A stretch of 64,000 nucleotides of DNA. Source: Dipetalonema caudispina (taxonomy: Eukaryota; Nematoda; Chromadorea; Rhabditida; Onchocercidae). Position numbers and translations under genes: made by a program. A model generated the notes under the pieces. That model worked only from the letters and a program-made list of their open reading frames with translations, made no database searches and was not told the origin of the DNA. The DNA is taken from assembly GCA_013365325.1 (NCBI GenBank), contig JABVXV010000275.1, positions 21,299 through 85,298 on the forward strand. Direction: 5' to 3'. Below are positions 25,619-52,571 of this stretch, in pieces (positions within the stretch are counted from its first letter, which is position 1; every line of letters begins with the position of its first letter).

Positions 25619-28600
25619 AAATTGTTCTCTTAAGGAAAATTCTACTACTTCATCATCATCATCATCAACAACAATAGCAGTAGTATTCCTACTTTCCATT
25701 TCTTTTTTCTTTTTTTTTTTTTTTTTTGCTTTATTTTGCATTTGGAAAAAAGCAAATATGATTTTCGCAGAATGTATGTGTATTAAATGTGTTTCTTTTT
25801 GTCATAAATTTAAATGAAACTTCTTAAATTCAAATATATTTTTCTCAAAGATAATAATAGCTTGAGGTATTTTTGAACATTTAGAATTAATTAAAAAGAA
25901 AAAAAAAGAAATCAAAAACTACAGTAATAATTTCGTGCACTAATCATTTTAATTTCATAACATGAAAACTTTTATTTATTGCATAAAAAATATTGCAGTT
26001 TTTTTTTTTTCCCCTATGAAATTTACAATCATCAATCAACCTAAGTTGAACTTTTCTTCACTGTGTATTTCTTGATTAATTCTCGTAACTTTGAGGAGAA
26101 TCATTGTGAACGAAGAAATTTCTTAATTATCTCTCAAAAATTATAGTAAATCTTTTAAATAATAGCATATTCGTTTATCCAGTTTGAAATCCCCATCTAT
26201 TTCCGTTCCAATTTTCCTTTGTTTATTGATTGTGCACTGTGTCTGTTTTAGTTGTAGATAATCAAAATTGAATATCTATATGTCAATTAAATTTTATCAT
26301 TTGACATCATCTATTATCGAGTTTTTATCATTATTATTACAATTGTATATCGCTTCATTTCCATATCCCGTATATCTTTAAGATGACATCTAAAAATTAT
26401 AAACACAGCAAAACAAGTAAAAGAGAACAACAGAAGAAATGATTTGTATCATTATTTCTTGTTAAAATTAAGTTCATTTACCTATTTATTGATTGTGTAT
26501 ATTTTTATTAGAAAATCACGAACTTTTGCACTTGTACGAACATGTGCAAAATCATTTACCATTTTACTCCTTAATCACATGATTTAAAGGATCTGCTTGA
26601 AAGATAAGACAAAAAAAAATCCCAAGCTTTAAATTTCAATAATGCTACGGTATTATCAACCTGATCATTAACCATTTCCATCATTAATGCCTACTATTAC
26701 TAGAAAACAATCAAATTGTAAATATTTTCAAATAAGTAAGTAATTAATCGAAATGTATATGAAATCTGCTGCATATATCAGCAGTATCCGGATACTTTTT
26801 ATGTGTAAGCAAAAGTTTACTAAAAAAAATCATTAGACATCTTCATTTTAATATATAAATAAAGCCAAGCTAAATATACCGAAATTGTATATTTTGCATT
26901 TCTTACCATTTAACTTTTGACAATTTCCCTTTTTTTAATGGTATATGTAAGTAGGGACTGAAAGATATGGAGTCATTTATTCCAGGTAAATTACTTTCAA
27001 GATTTCAGCACGTGAAAATGACCATATTCATTAAGGAATTTATCTTTTACCTTCTCGAATTTGAAAATAATGAACAGACTCATTCGTATGTATGCGAAGT
27101 TTCTTCTACATTGTATTTGTGGTTGTGATAAGACAAAAACTGCACTGTATCGCATTACCAACTGATAGAGAAAGTAATTTCACGGCAAAGATATAATTTA
27201 AGATCATGGAATATCGAAGACCCGAGAAACAAGAACTTCATTTTAGGAATATGTAATCGATTCATAAAGCTTTCTGATCCAATAACCAACTCTCAGGACC
27301 TTTAGTCTTTGATATATGTTGGACTTCAATGTCAAAACTACTGCGATAGGAAGTTTCTAAATATATAGACGATTCATAATTATCGCGGAAAAATCTGTTA
27401 ATCAGGGGGTGTGAAGATGATACAATCCTACAACGTTGGAAAAAACTTTGGCAAACGAGGGTGATATTAGTTAAGCCTCAAAAAGAATGACAGGAGGGAT
27501 GAAATTAAACTGAATGCAATAGTTCGGAACAGTAAAGAGGTTAAATGTCTGCTTTAGCTGCGCCATTTTCCAACTCTGAAATTTGAAACACGCTGATGTT
27601 CCCCTTCCTTATCTATGTTTATTCGAAGTTCTCAAAAATTTATATGCGATTTTATCCGCAGGCATTTTACCAAATCTTTTGCAAAATCGTAAATATGGTA
27701 TGAACGATTCCAAAAATGTCAGGTCAAAGGAATAAAAATGAGAGAAATAGGAAGGGTAATCGCAAGATTTTGAATCTGCAGATTTTCAACTCCAGATTTC
27801 ATGAATTTCTCAAATCTAAAGAATAAAAAAAGAAATGATCGGACCAACAAGAAATCTTTTTTTTTCCACTAGAAAAAAAAAAGACTGAGTCACAATAAAT
27901 AAAACAATTAGTCTGGAGAGAACTTCTATTTTTTGTTTCGTTAAACATACAATACAAAAATTCTCCGAATGAATTTTTTTCTTGTTTTTAGAAGCTGCGA
28001 AATTCAGAGAGCTGGATGTCCAAATTAAGAGCCATAACCAAACAGATGGCTGGTAAATTATTAAAAACTAACACTGAACATTTAATGTATAAAAACAGCG
28101 AAAAAAAAAATTGAGAAAAAGACAAGAGATGACAAGATGAAAGAATAAAGGAGAGTAAATCACATACTTTTTAACAGAGATGCAGCGAACTTGACAAACA
28201 ACTGATTCTTTTACATAACTGTCAGGAAATTTTAAAATTTGCAGTTGATTTTTTCCATCTTTTAACCCAGCAGATAGAAAGAGATACGAAAATTTCTGAT
28301 GAAAATGATCTCTCTGAAGGAAGCCACATCGAGTAACTTACAAAACTACAAAAAATACATAAGGTCTATATTTAAATTTTAACGTACTGAATTTTATTGT
28401 CTATTTCAACCTCAAATTTATGATAATGAAATTTAGGTTCAAATTAATCATAAAACAAATTGAAAATCAAGTGCTCTTTTCGAGAAAATCTTCATTGTAT
28501 ATGAAAAATGCATTACCATAACCATCAATAAAGACACAGATACTACTACTAATATATTTGTTACTACTGTGTGATAACCATATCAGGTGATAAGGGAGAT

Positions 28601-29359
28601 ATTACGGTACAGCACAATATGGACTTGAAGGCAGAGTAAATAAAATAATACGTCACTGCCTAAAAAATGATTAAAAACCGTAGACAATATGAAAGAATTT
28701 TGTAAATTTAATGGACGTTACACGAAATATTCGCAGGGATCACTGAAGAGGACCGTGCTAACCGGCGATCGATGATTCCAAAATTAAAGTTTCTTACTAA
28801 AAATAACAGCCCTCAACAAGCCGGAATGGTATTAATTTGACAAGAATGATAGAGGATCACCCATTGTCAGATCGACTTATATGTGATGGAAAGGAATTCT
28901 TACAAACTTTCTCAAAGAGCTTTTTTTCGATTACATTATTCTTACCAAAATTTTCTGAAGTTTTTCCTTCGGAATCAAAATTCTGCAACTCATACTAGCT
29001 GATTCTGCTGGATTTTAAAAACTTAAATTCAAAAACAGTGTAGCGGGTGTGACACAAAATGAATAAGTCAAGAGAAACAGATGAAGATTAAAGACAATTA
29101 CTTTTGCCGAATATAAGCAGTTCACAAATAAATTTGAGGGAGACAAAAAATCTTCGCAAATTTTCACTTATCATTAATCATCCGATAATCTTCCAATTAA
29201 AAAGCTAGGGAAAATCATTGGAAGGTAGCAGTAATGTAGTAAGCACTCTCCATACGCTTAATTTTATCGTCAAGGGATATCTTGTGCTCAAAAATAACTC
29301 AATTAGCAGGAATTTCAAATTTTTGATCAAGACAACTTGTTTGCCACTCTGATATCCCA
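25619..29359. other. gap between convergent synthetase and par-1 genes
   Basis: The two genes point at each other, so the interval should hold their 3' untranslated regions. The part from about 26.9 to 29.3 kb has fewer A/T runs than the rest of the window, but I find no exon with a consistent frame, splice sites and recognisable protein on either strand. Confidence 0.6.
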
Positions 29360-41866
<12,507 letters not shown>

Positions 41867-43249
41867 CTGAAATAAGCCGGAAATATGATAAATGACCCTG
41901 TGTGTTGGGAAACAGAACACATCACGACATGAGGGAAAACCAGAAACATGAATTATATTAGGTCTTTTGTACTTCCCAGCTGCACAGGATCGTAAAACAA
42001 TATGGGAGTAAATTTTTTAATACATTGTCTCAAAATCCATACTATTATTGAACCAGTGATAAGGTATCCAACAATCAGCAATATTACCTTACCAATCGTA
42101 CGATACTTGAGATTACGAAAAGTAACATTAAGGGTATCAGCAATTACTTAATTTAGATATAATGATTTTCACAAATGATTATTTGTGCTTATTTACTAAC
42201 ATATTCACAGTGTCATCTATACTGCAAGCTATGATAAGTTAATCAGATTTGTTGACTACAACGAATAATTTTAATACTTAATGTCAAATTACTAGTTGTC
42301 ATAATCCTTTTTACATATAGAGTGTTTAAGACGTATCAATAAACAGCCTGCGTACTAAATTTTATGTATGTTATGACTAATAACAGGACAGAATAGTATA
42401 AATATGATCATTACGAAGTCAATAACATGTTGAAATAATCACGATATAACAACCATAGCTCAACTGAAGATTAGTGTAAATAAAGCCTTGCTCATACTAC
42501 CAATTATTAGATCATATAGAACCGATAATTGATAAAATGATAAAGGCTTATCAGGTGATATGGTACAAGAGACAAACTATATCAAACTATCGCTGATTAA
42601 TATCAATACCTTTCGGACGTATACAAACCGGGAGAGGTAGTAGATACGAAGCAACATTTAATAACGGCTGGTTTTTGCAAATCATTTAATCCCAAACAAT
42701 CAATCATAATAGTGTAGTCAAAATTAGTCCAAAGAATTGATATATATCCGAAATATTGTTTAACAAAAAATTCCATGTTTCTAACACATATTGATCCAAT
42801 ATCTTCCCTTTAATACATGTAAAATTCTATGAGAATTTAAGGAAAAAAAAAAAACGAAAATTTTATTTCTTATCCTTTTTCTCCATCATTTGATAAATGT
42901 TATATGATCTAAAATTGGTCAAATTTCAACATACTATTATTGAAGGAAGTTTAATTATTCATATGATAACATAAAAAGTAAGCAGTACAAAATGAAACGT
43001 TAAGAATTGCACAAAATTTGACACCGGTTAGTAGAAGAGACAATTGGATATTTTTTATCTGAGCTAGGCTTATTTTCTTGGTTGACTTAAATACGAGCTT
43101 TTATTTAAATGCTAAAAGTTTCATAAGGATGTTATAGGCCTAGTAGAAATGCTAATAGAATAGAAGAAAGAAATTTGTTCCCAACAAAGCTGAATGACTG
43201 GCTGGTAGAATCGAGTCGATGACCTCGTTCTAATTCAATAATTTCTGTA

Positions 43250-43305
43250 TGTATCTGTGTATGTATGTGTGTATGTGTGTATGTGTGTGTGTGTGTGTAT
43301 GTATA
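43250..43305. repeat. (TG/TATG)n microsatellite
   Basis: Mixed TATG and TG units forming a compound repeat of about 50 bases. Confidence 0.9.
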
Positions 43306-46300
43306 ATGTCACAACATACACACCTACCCTACATGCATGAACATCTATACATTTTAATGTAACTTGTGCATCGTTGACCATGAAATTAACACCAAACGAT
43401 CATCATCATCATCATCAGCCAAGATGTTGATCGAATAGTGTCAAATTCATTTGGAAGATATCTTTCTCATTAGCTTACCACAATATTACCATGGAAACAC
43501 TAACAAAATAGTATTAATTTGTTAGATGAATTAATAATTATTAGTCAATCTTTGGTTTTTTTTTTTCAGAGACGTATAAAAGACGAGAAAACATTAAGTA
43601 AGATTAAAAAACGGCAAATATGAAGAAATGAAATATGGAAATAAAGTAGATACAGTCTTTAATATCGTTTCCGATTTTATATTTAATGACATCTTGTAGC
43701 AAGAGGAATCAATCTTGACAATCAGAAATGATTATCTTTGATATATTCACCCTTTATCCTAAATATAACTTCTTATCTTTAATTTATTGCTTCTTTTTTC
43801 TTTAGTAAATTTGGAAATATTACAATGAATTTTAAAATTTTTCATTAAAAATTAAAAGTTATGCTAAAGCATTTCTTATAATTGTAACAAATCTAATGGA
43901 CAATTCTTTTAAAAATGAAATAAAACTCATTGAACTGATTGCCTGATAATTTGTAACAAATATTGATAGTATTTTGCAATAGTCATATTCCTTAAGAAAA
44001 TGACCTCTTGACCTTGAATGTACATGCAACTTCCATGCAAAATGTCATAAGCACGATGGGAAAAAAAAAAACGAGAAAGACTGTAACTAAATAATTTTTT
44101 TTGTTTAAGCAAAAAATAAACTCCTCATTCCTCTTAAACAATTTTCAAAAATCAAGTTAGTTGATCACAGTTGGATAACTTTAACCTTATACTACCAATA
44201 AGGACATGATAAGTTCATATATGATGATTTGATGAGCTGAAAGATATCAAAAATTCATTCATATTGGTTTGTTCGACTACCAAATCAAACAATATGAAAT
44301 AAATTAAAATCTGGCCGTAAATTCAAATGGGAATTTTTAAGTATAATTATTGGCAAAATTTTCAAATCGACACTTCCGAACTCAACTTTCACCTTCAATA
44401 ACAACATCATCAAATTTCCTATAATTATCAGACAGCTCATACTGAGCTGAATAAGCACTACCAATTTTCAAATTCCCATATTTAATCGACAAAAGAATAA
44501 GAGATAGAGGAAATGACCTTTTGTATCAACTAGTTGCCTTCCATCATGAATAACAACGAGATGATCGTTTGCGTTTATCGAAGTTATCAACATTTTAAAA
44601 CTGCCTTTTCTCTGCTATCCTCAACTTCTAACTTTCCTATTTTTTTCCCCACCTAATTTTCCTTTTAACTTATGATTACCATCTCACTATCATTTTAGTT
44701 GATAAGAACAAGAAAATTTTCATACATTAATCGTAATCGAACTAATTTATAGTTTCAATGTTGAAAAATTACCAAAGCAATTTTCTTTTGCGCATAATTT
44801 GTCGAATTTACCACATTATTGTGTAGTGAAGTAAAGAAAATCTTTAAATAATATAATAGGATTTTTTTTCTCTTTTCTTTTTCTTTTGCTTCTCTTTTCC
44901 TAAATTATTAAATGCAAAATTTTATTTGCTTTAATTTATTTAAAATAGGTTACAAAATAGATTGATTATAATATACTTTATCAGCTAATTAAACGGAAAT
45001 GATGTGGCGATTAAAATAATTTCAAATTTTGTTACACAGTATTTATTACTCGGATTCTTCATTCATTCCTTTGACATAACATAAGAATTATTTAGTATCC
45101 CCAAATACGGAAAAGAATCAGGATGTCAATTACCAACAATTTCACGAAATCAAAGTTGAAATAGTAGTTCATTGTGAATAATAGTCCTTGCTTTCTCTAT
45201 AAAAACATTGAAGAAAAAATCAGGTCAAAAATTACAATTTGATTTGTAAATTATGATTCATATATTTCCATTATTCATATTGAAAACACTTTTAAAATTG
45301 GATTTTTTTTTTTTTTTTTAAGAAACTGGCGGAAGGTAGGGGGAAAAAAAAAAGGAAACTGCAAAACTCTTACGAACAATGTAATTTTATTTTTTCAATA
45401 ATGAAGCTAATATTCATCATCGATAAAATTTGGGAAGAAATTTAAATCCTTTAAGGAACAAGCTTGATTCTTTTCACATTTGTAAACCACGACAGAATCA
45501 ATCTTTTTGATTGCATTCTCTCATTTTCTTTCACCTGTACAATTAAATAATTTGAGACTTTCAATAATACTTATGAGATATTTGCATTCCGGAAACCTTT
45601 TCCATATATTAATGCAATCGTCATGATCATGATTTACTGCTTAATTAGATATTTTATCGGGTAGAAATTATCAGCGCAACACAATATTAGCTTTCTTTCA
45701 ATAAATCTTGTAGATAAAATGTTATGTAGTTTAAACATTAGTTTACTATCACCATCATTTAGCCCATAACAATCATTAATTATGTATTTATTATATTATG
45801 GACTAGATAATTGTAATGGTATACTCATATTGTTAACAAATATAGTATTAATAATTATAAATTGTTAAGAAATATTGTTAGTTCAGGTGATATTATCTAG
45901 CATCATTTGCATAATTCATTCATTTCTCATCAATAATTACCATGAAATATACTTACGTTCCATAAATGATGTTATTTAATGGATAATTCACTAGTTCCCA
46001 ATTCTGTTACATTTCAGCATCATTTTTTTTTTCTCGTTGTGAAAAGACGGAAGTGGTTTTACTTCCGGGTGCAGAATTTCGTCCATTGTAAAATTTTTTG
46101 TGAAAATTGGGAAATGCTTACAAGACAAACAAGAGTAAGGTTCAAGCAGGAACAAATTAGCAATCAGGCCAAAATCAAACAACTTCAAAATATTCGATGT
46201 CAACTTCAGCTATCATTTAGTTTACTTCTTCACATACATGGTAAGTGATAAACGGATGTCTTGACCGCCGGTTTTCTTAATTATCAAAACAAGAAGATAG

Positions 46301-48459
46301 TCAAAATTAGTTGCTAACTTCTCTAGAATGTAAAACTTAGCTGGTAGAACATCGAAATTCAAGTTTCTCGACCCAAACAAAAATTATGATCATAAAAAAT
46401 TTTGAGACAAATTTAAAGATAAATTAACACATTAACAAATTCGCGAAAATCTAATAATGTTTGAATGATGCAACGGGAAAGGAGAAGAAAATAACGCAAG
46501 AAAATAAAACTTGACTAGAAGGAACTCCCAACAACTATTTAACAGTTAAATTTTACGCAGTCAAAATTATTTGAAAGTTGAAAATCCACATGGAAGCATC
46601 AATCAAAATTTCGTTTTTCTCGGATGAATTGGAATGAAAAGCGATGGTGAAGACTTTTTCCCATTTCATTCGTTCATGAAGAAATGAGACTTGTTTAGAC
46701 AATTCGATCAACTTCAAGCTTTCGGCTAAAAGAAATAAAGAAAAAAGAAAGCAACAGTATCTTATTTTGGTGCTTTTTTTTTGGGGGGGGAAGATCTATC
46801 AGAACCAGCAATAACTTCATATTTGATTCTAAAAAATGAAAAAAAAAAAAAAATGATCGAAATACTGGAAAATGAAGATGACAGTTTGGTCTACATGGAA
46901 GAGGACCCATACACCACAGCACAACGATCACAGCAACTTACCATAAACCCTCGCTTCAATTCATTATTCCTGGAAACAAGGGTTGATCAACGATAATTTC
47001 TATCGCAAATGATGATCAACGACTAATTAATTTAAAAAAAGACTTCTTTTCCTCTTATTCTCTTCAAAAGCAAAAGTCAACAAAACCTTCCCGAGAAGTG
47101 TTTGCAACTATAAACGAATTTCATGAACGCTGTAAATAAAAAGGCCAGATGGGATGAAACTTATTGCACTGCGCGCCATACTTTCAACATGTAATACTAA
47201 AAGAACTCATATTTCTCCACTGATGAGAAAGAGAAAAAAAGGCCTTTGAAAATCTTTCTTCCAAAATTCAGATCAAACCTTTTTCAGGTTCCATTAAAAG
47301 CTATCAAAAAAAAAGAAGGAAGAGGGAATTTATAGAAATTTACTCAATTTCTTAACAATAATAATCAAATCAATTTGACAGTTAGGGACAAATGTTCGAT
47401 AGAAAATAAATAAATAAACAGATGGATAGAAGGAATATAGAAGGGAAAATGCTATCTAAACCAACTAAACAACAACAATAATAATAACAATTAATGCTAG
47501 AAACAAGCGCAGCACAGCGCTTTCTAATTCATTGATTTATTGATGAAATATCGGAACTGTGTTTTACTTAGCTATTAATATATCCTTATAAGCATTTTCT
47601 AGAAATTATCTTCATTAATTAATACTGAGAGTCTATCTTCTAGTTTCACATTTTTGGACTGACTGAAATGTGAATGATTCATTCACACAAATTTAATTAA
47701 CACTAAAGTGTCTACGTTCCTAATCAATTAGCTTTTGTATGGTAATAAGACATAAGAGAACTTGATATGGGTCATCGAAATCATTGAAATAATCATTTCT
47801 GAATTGAAAATGAATTTTCATGAATAAGGGAAAAGAAGAACGGAGAACTACAACGTATCAAGGATACTTGGCATTATTGCTAGTCATCATTTGATGATAC
47901 GGTAGGAATGCTCAACGTTTGGCTCGTTTTTTTATGTTTTCAAAAAACATCCAAATAAATCTATTCTAGGAAGCAAACCTGACAGTCTTCAAATTTAAAT
48001 TGAACCAAATCCTTTCAGATGAAAAAGGTATAACAAATCTCAACAGTATGAAGTGATGAAATTGTTTTTTTTTTTTTTTGATTCAATTTAGGTTATTGGA
48101 TATGGCGAAAAATGCAAAATTGAAATCTATCCTAAAATTCGATAAGAATTTTGAACAATTTCACAATTTCGAATATAATCAGTTAATCAAATGCGATTGA
48201 TATTCAGAAATTTCATGCCTAATTGAGAGGATGAAAAAAAAAAAAAAAATGATAAGAGTATAAGTGCACTATGAAAGAACAAAAATATTGTCAAGAAAAT
48301 GTAATTATTTCAGTATCATAGATTACAATTCCCAGTTAATTGTAACGGTTAAGGAAATAGTTGAAAGAGTAAAAGGAAGGAAGTAAGTAAATTGCTTTGT
48401 ACATGCATCCTGAAAATGGAATGAATGATTAGAAAAGTAATATTATTAAGACAGATTCA

Positions 48460-48548
48460 AATAATAATAATAATAATAACAACAACAACAACAATAACAA
48501 CAACAACAATAACAATAACAACAATAACAATAACAATAACATCATCAT
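48460..48548. repeat. compound (AAT)n-(AAC)n microsatellite
   Basis: AAT units pass into AAC units with interruptions. Confidence 0.95.
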
Positions 48549-51060
48549 AATCGAATTATGATTAATCAGTTAGCTATTCTTCCTTTATGTTTGAAATGTT
48601 TTCTTTCTTTCATTTATCCTATTTTATAAATTAAATATTTAATATTATGCGAGAAGAAAGGAATGGGATGATAGGAACAATGATGACTATATTATATCAT
48701 ATACATATATTTAGACAAAAATTATCTAAAAAAAAAAAAAAAAAAAAAAAAAATTGAAAAAATGTTGAAAATAAAATTTAGAATAGAATATAAGATTGCT
48801 AATTTTTGAATATTTGATAGATTTCTGATCAATACCAATGCTTACATATTATAAATCACCAAATAACTAATTCTAAATTTCGAATCAAATAGCATAATTC
48901 GAATGAAGTAAATGATGGCGTAAATATTTCGAAATTTCAAAAACAAATAATTTCTGGACATTGATAAAATCAGATTTTAACTACTAATAATGATTGCCAG
49001 ATATTAAGTGCAACTAAATTTTCTTCACTAAGTTTTAGATGAGGATTAAAAGATTGAACAACCAATCTCGGGAAATGAAAAAAAAAAGTTTGACATTAAA
49101 ATTCTTTATGTAATATGAAGTTTGTAAAAATAAATTATAATGCAAAAATGATTTATATGGCGAAAAGTTCCTATCGACAGTGAAAGCCTACAATCAAACA
49201 GGTAAAGGAGAACACCTAAATTTGCTAGAAAGAATGTTATCAACTGAACACATCGAGGACAGTTTAATTGTTCATCCCAATTACTCATCAATTAGTCGAT
49301 CGATCAAAATCACTGATCAATGATTTCTTGCATCGTAAAGTTAATCAAACCCGAGAATGCCCTTTAAGTGACCTTTTACTTATGGATTACTGTTGCTGGT
49401 ATTGCTACTCTTCCCACGATTTTCAAAATGTTTAACATCATTAATAACATTTTTATTTCACCTCTCAATTTCAAATAGGTAATGAAGAATGCCACTATAG
49501 AATCGGGGAAATCTCAGGACGATTGTTTGTCAATGATTTCAAATGTGCATCAATGATTTCCAATGTTATTTTTCAAAGATTACGATGAAATCTTAGGAAT
49601 GCTTGTCGTAAGAAAGCAAAATTGTCAAATTGCAACGATTTTCGATACTTTCATCAATTTTTAAAGGAAGAAAGTACCATCCAACATTTATAATTCAATA
49701 GACACACAGCCATGCGCATAAATTAAATCGATAATGGGTGAAAGGATGAAAAATGTTAGAAATGTTCAAATTTAATGAATTAAGAAAAGATGACTGAAAA
49801 AAGAAACCGTCAAATAATCCGGTTAAGTAATTCAGGAAAGTAGAAAGGAAAATAGGTGAAACGAAAGACATTTTTGATTAGCTAAAAAGTAAACAAACGA
49901 TTAGTATAGAAAGCAAAGGATTAAATTTTTACTTAAATTACTCAAAATTACAATTTATTATGTTTCACATTCCAATTTTCTATTTCTATTCCTCAAGTTT
50001 ATTATTGTATAAAATAATCCTCAACATTCTGACAACATTAACCTTAATTCCAATTCCAATTTTTTTCCCCTATCAATTCTATTAAGATTATTTTAATATG
50101 CGCAGTACTCGTCAGCCTTGTTAAATGCATAAAATGAATGCTGATTTTAAAAAATGAAATGGAATCAATCATACCGCTCATATATACATTCCCTTCGTCG
50201 GGTAGATATATATCTTTTCAATAATGAAATTTCAATGAATTCAAAATTTTTCGGCAAAAAATAATTTGTGAGGAAGAAAAAAAAAAAAAAAAAGAAGACA
50301 AGAAATATTTTTATCGTAGAAGAACTGAAATGAAATTAAACTTTCAAGAAATGGATCAAATTATAAAGATATAGTAATAAGTATCGTGATACTATGATAT
50401 CATACAAGATGAAAAAAGAAGTAAATCAATGAATAGGAAAATTACTCAAATGTATTTAACGAAACACTTATAGCTTGAATAAAAATTGATAGATTAGATT
50501 ATGATTTTCTCGGGAATTCATCGAGATAATGAAATATGTTGAGAAATATTTTGCAAGAAATATTGTCCATTGCTAATATACTCTTGAAATGGGAATATTT
50601 GAAAGTGTTGTTTTCTATGGTTGAAATTTATAAATTTATACATTTTAACTATCAATATGTATAAATTTGAACCAATGATTTTATCATTATCATATTATAC
50701 TTGAAATTTAAATCTAATTAATTGATTAGATAATTTGATCTTATCAATGTAACTACAAAGCATATAACCATTATAAGAGTATGTATGCTGTTATTTACGA
50801 TGCAAATAAAGATAGGATGGAATGGAATGGAATAGATGTAATTTTATGATAATCTTATAGTTTGTCAATCATCTATCTATTCCGGAAAATTTCCTAACAA
50901 TTATCCTTCCGATTTTCCAAACAGAAAATAGAAATCAGAACAAAAGGAATCAATCGATGGAAATAATGTCAATGAATATTGGAGTAGGTGGAAATGAGAG
51001 TGTATGGGTGTGTATGTGTCTGTCTACATGTGTATGCGATACGAAGATTCCTCCGTACCG

Positions 51061-51310
51061 GACACACACACACACACACATACATATGTATATATGCAAA
51101 CATACGTAGCAGCTTATACATACATACACACACATACACACACACACACACATAATATTTCAGTAAGCTTTTCGGTGAATTTAGACGAAATGTGTTGGTG
51201 GTTGAACAACAATGCATTGCGGACGAGTATATACACATATCTACACACACACATACACAGATACACACACACATACACAGACACAGACATATATACACAT
51301 ACAGGCAGAT
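51061..51310. repeat. cluster of (CA)n/(CATA)n repeats
   Basis: Two CA-rich blocks (about 51061-51155 and 51240-51310) with frequent TACA interruptions, separated by ordinary sequence. They produce long Tyr/Val/Cys frames that I do not regard as coding. Confidence 0.9.
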
Positions 51311-51433
51311 ACATACATAGATAGATGGGTACATCCGCGTAGGCTGCTAGACAGACAGACAGAAGTGGTGGGTGGTAGGAGAGGAGAGGACACCCTGACA
51401 CAACTTTCTTTCCCCGTGCACTCCATTCCCGAG

Positions 51434-51620
51434 GTTCATCCCAACCAGATTGTCATCCCGCATCACCTTGACAGAGGTAATGTTTTGCATATCACCACTA
51501 CGCTGTCTATCCCTCACCAATTCAGCTCTACGGGGGCTTTCTTTCATAGTGTCAACATTCATTTTGGTGACAACAAACCAATCCACTGCATCCTTCCTTT
51601 CTTTCACTGGACAACATATT
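51434..51620 (-). CDS. candidate alternative first exon of par-1
   Basis: This stretch is much less AT-rich than its surroundings. On the minus strand a frame starting at the ATG near 51551 codes MNVDTMKESPRRAELVRDRQ and continues. It has possible donors after GAATTG (GTGAGG) and after GTCAAG (GTGATG), both in phase 0. The next known exon, 41720-41866, begins in phase 0, so the join would be in frame. Upstream, at about 51610, TTGTCCAG could be a trans-splice acceptor, and beyond it the minus strand is CT-rich, as expected for a nematode promoter region. The plus strand is also open here, so coding on the minus strand is not proven. Confidence 0.35.
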
Positions 51621-52475
51621 AGAAGAGAGAGAGAGAAAGAAAGAAAGAAAGAGGAAGAGAAAGAGAGAAAAATAGTAGAGAATTTAAAAATATCAATTTT
51701 AAATTAATTCACAAATATATAATAATAAAAGAAGAGAGAGAGATAGAAGAGTGTGTAAACAAAGGTAGATTAGAAGAGAAGAGTGAAAAGTTTGAGGACA
51801 ATTTGTTAATAATGTCTCGTAGATTACTACTACTACTACTACTTATCTCTTAGATATAATAAAAAGACAAAATCAGGGATTGAAATTTAAATTACTCATA
51901 ATTTTATTTTACTTTCAAATAGATAAGTATGCTAATATGAATGAATTGGCATGATGTACGTATATCAGCTACATCAAATGAATAAGCTAATTAAATTAGG
52001 AAGATTCTTATTATACGATATTTATGCATAAAGTTGACGTAAATGTAACTTTTGATGTTACGGCACATTATACGTGAAATTAATAGTATGTGAGATAATT
52101 ACTGAATAATTACTAAATAAACTCATTGAGAGTCATTTGTTCCCGTCATTTGGATTCACGGTAATGGCGTAAATGTATATTAATATAATAATATGTGCGA
52201 AAATAATCTATTTCACGTTTAGGATTAAAACATACACTACAATTGATTTTAATTATGTTAAATTTATCAAATGATTGCTGATACATATTTTACTTTCACA
52301 TGTTATTAGTAATTAATTAATTTTTGTCATTTGTTAATTTCGATACATCTTTTAGAACGAGTTAATTTTCTTCCGGGATGATCTGATTAGGTACTAGTCG
52401 AGAGATAATAGTTCATTGAAATTTGTAACACATAGGAAATTATTTGGAGAGAGAGAACGGAGTGGAGAGAAAAGG

Positions 52476-52504
52476 ATGATAATGATGATGATGATGATGA
52501 TGAC

Positions 52505-52571
<67 letters not shown>
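52476..52571. repeat. compound (GAT)n-(AAT)n microsatellite
   Basis: GAT units followed, after TGAC, by more than 20 AAT units. Confidence 0.95.

Noticed and set aside
42632..42655. GAGGTAGTAG resembling the let-7 family seed
   Set aside because: No complementary arm lies within about 80 bases on either side, so no precursor hairpin can form.
46781..46996. 71-codon plus-strand frame with an acidic middle
   Set aside because: Starts in a G/A run, no splice sites or recognised family; the minus strand is open too.
50950..51401. Several overlapping Cys/Val/Tyr-rich frames
   Set aside because: Direct translations of CA repeats in all frames.
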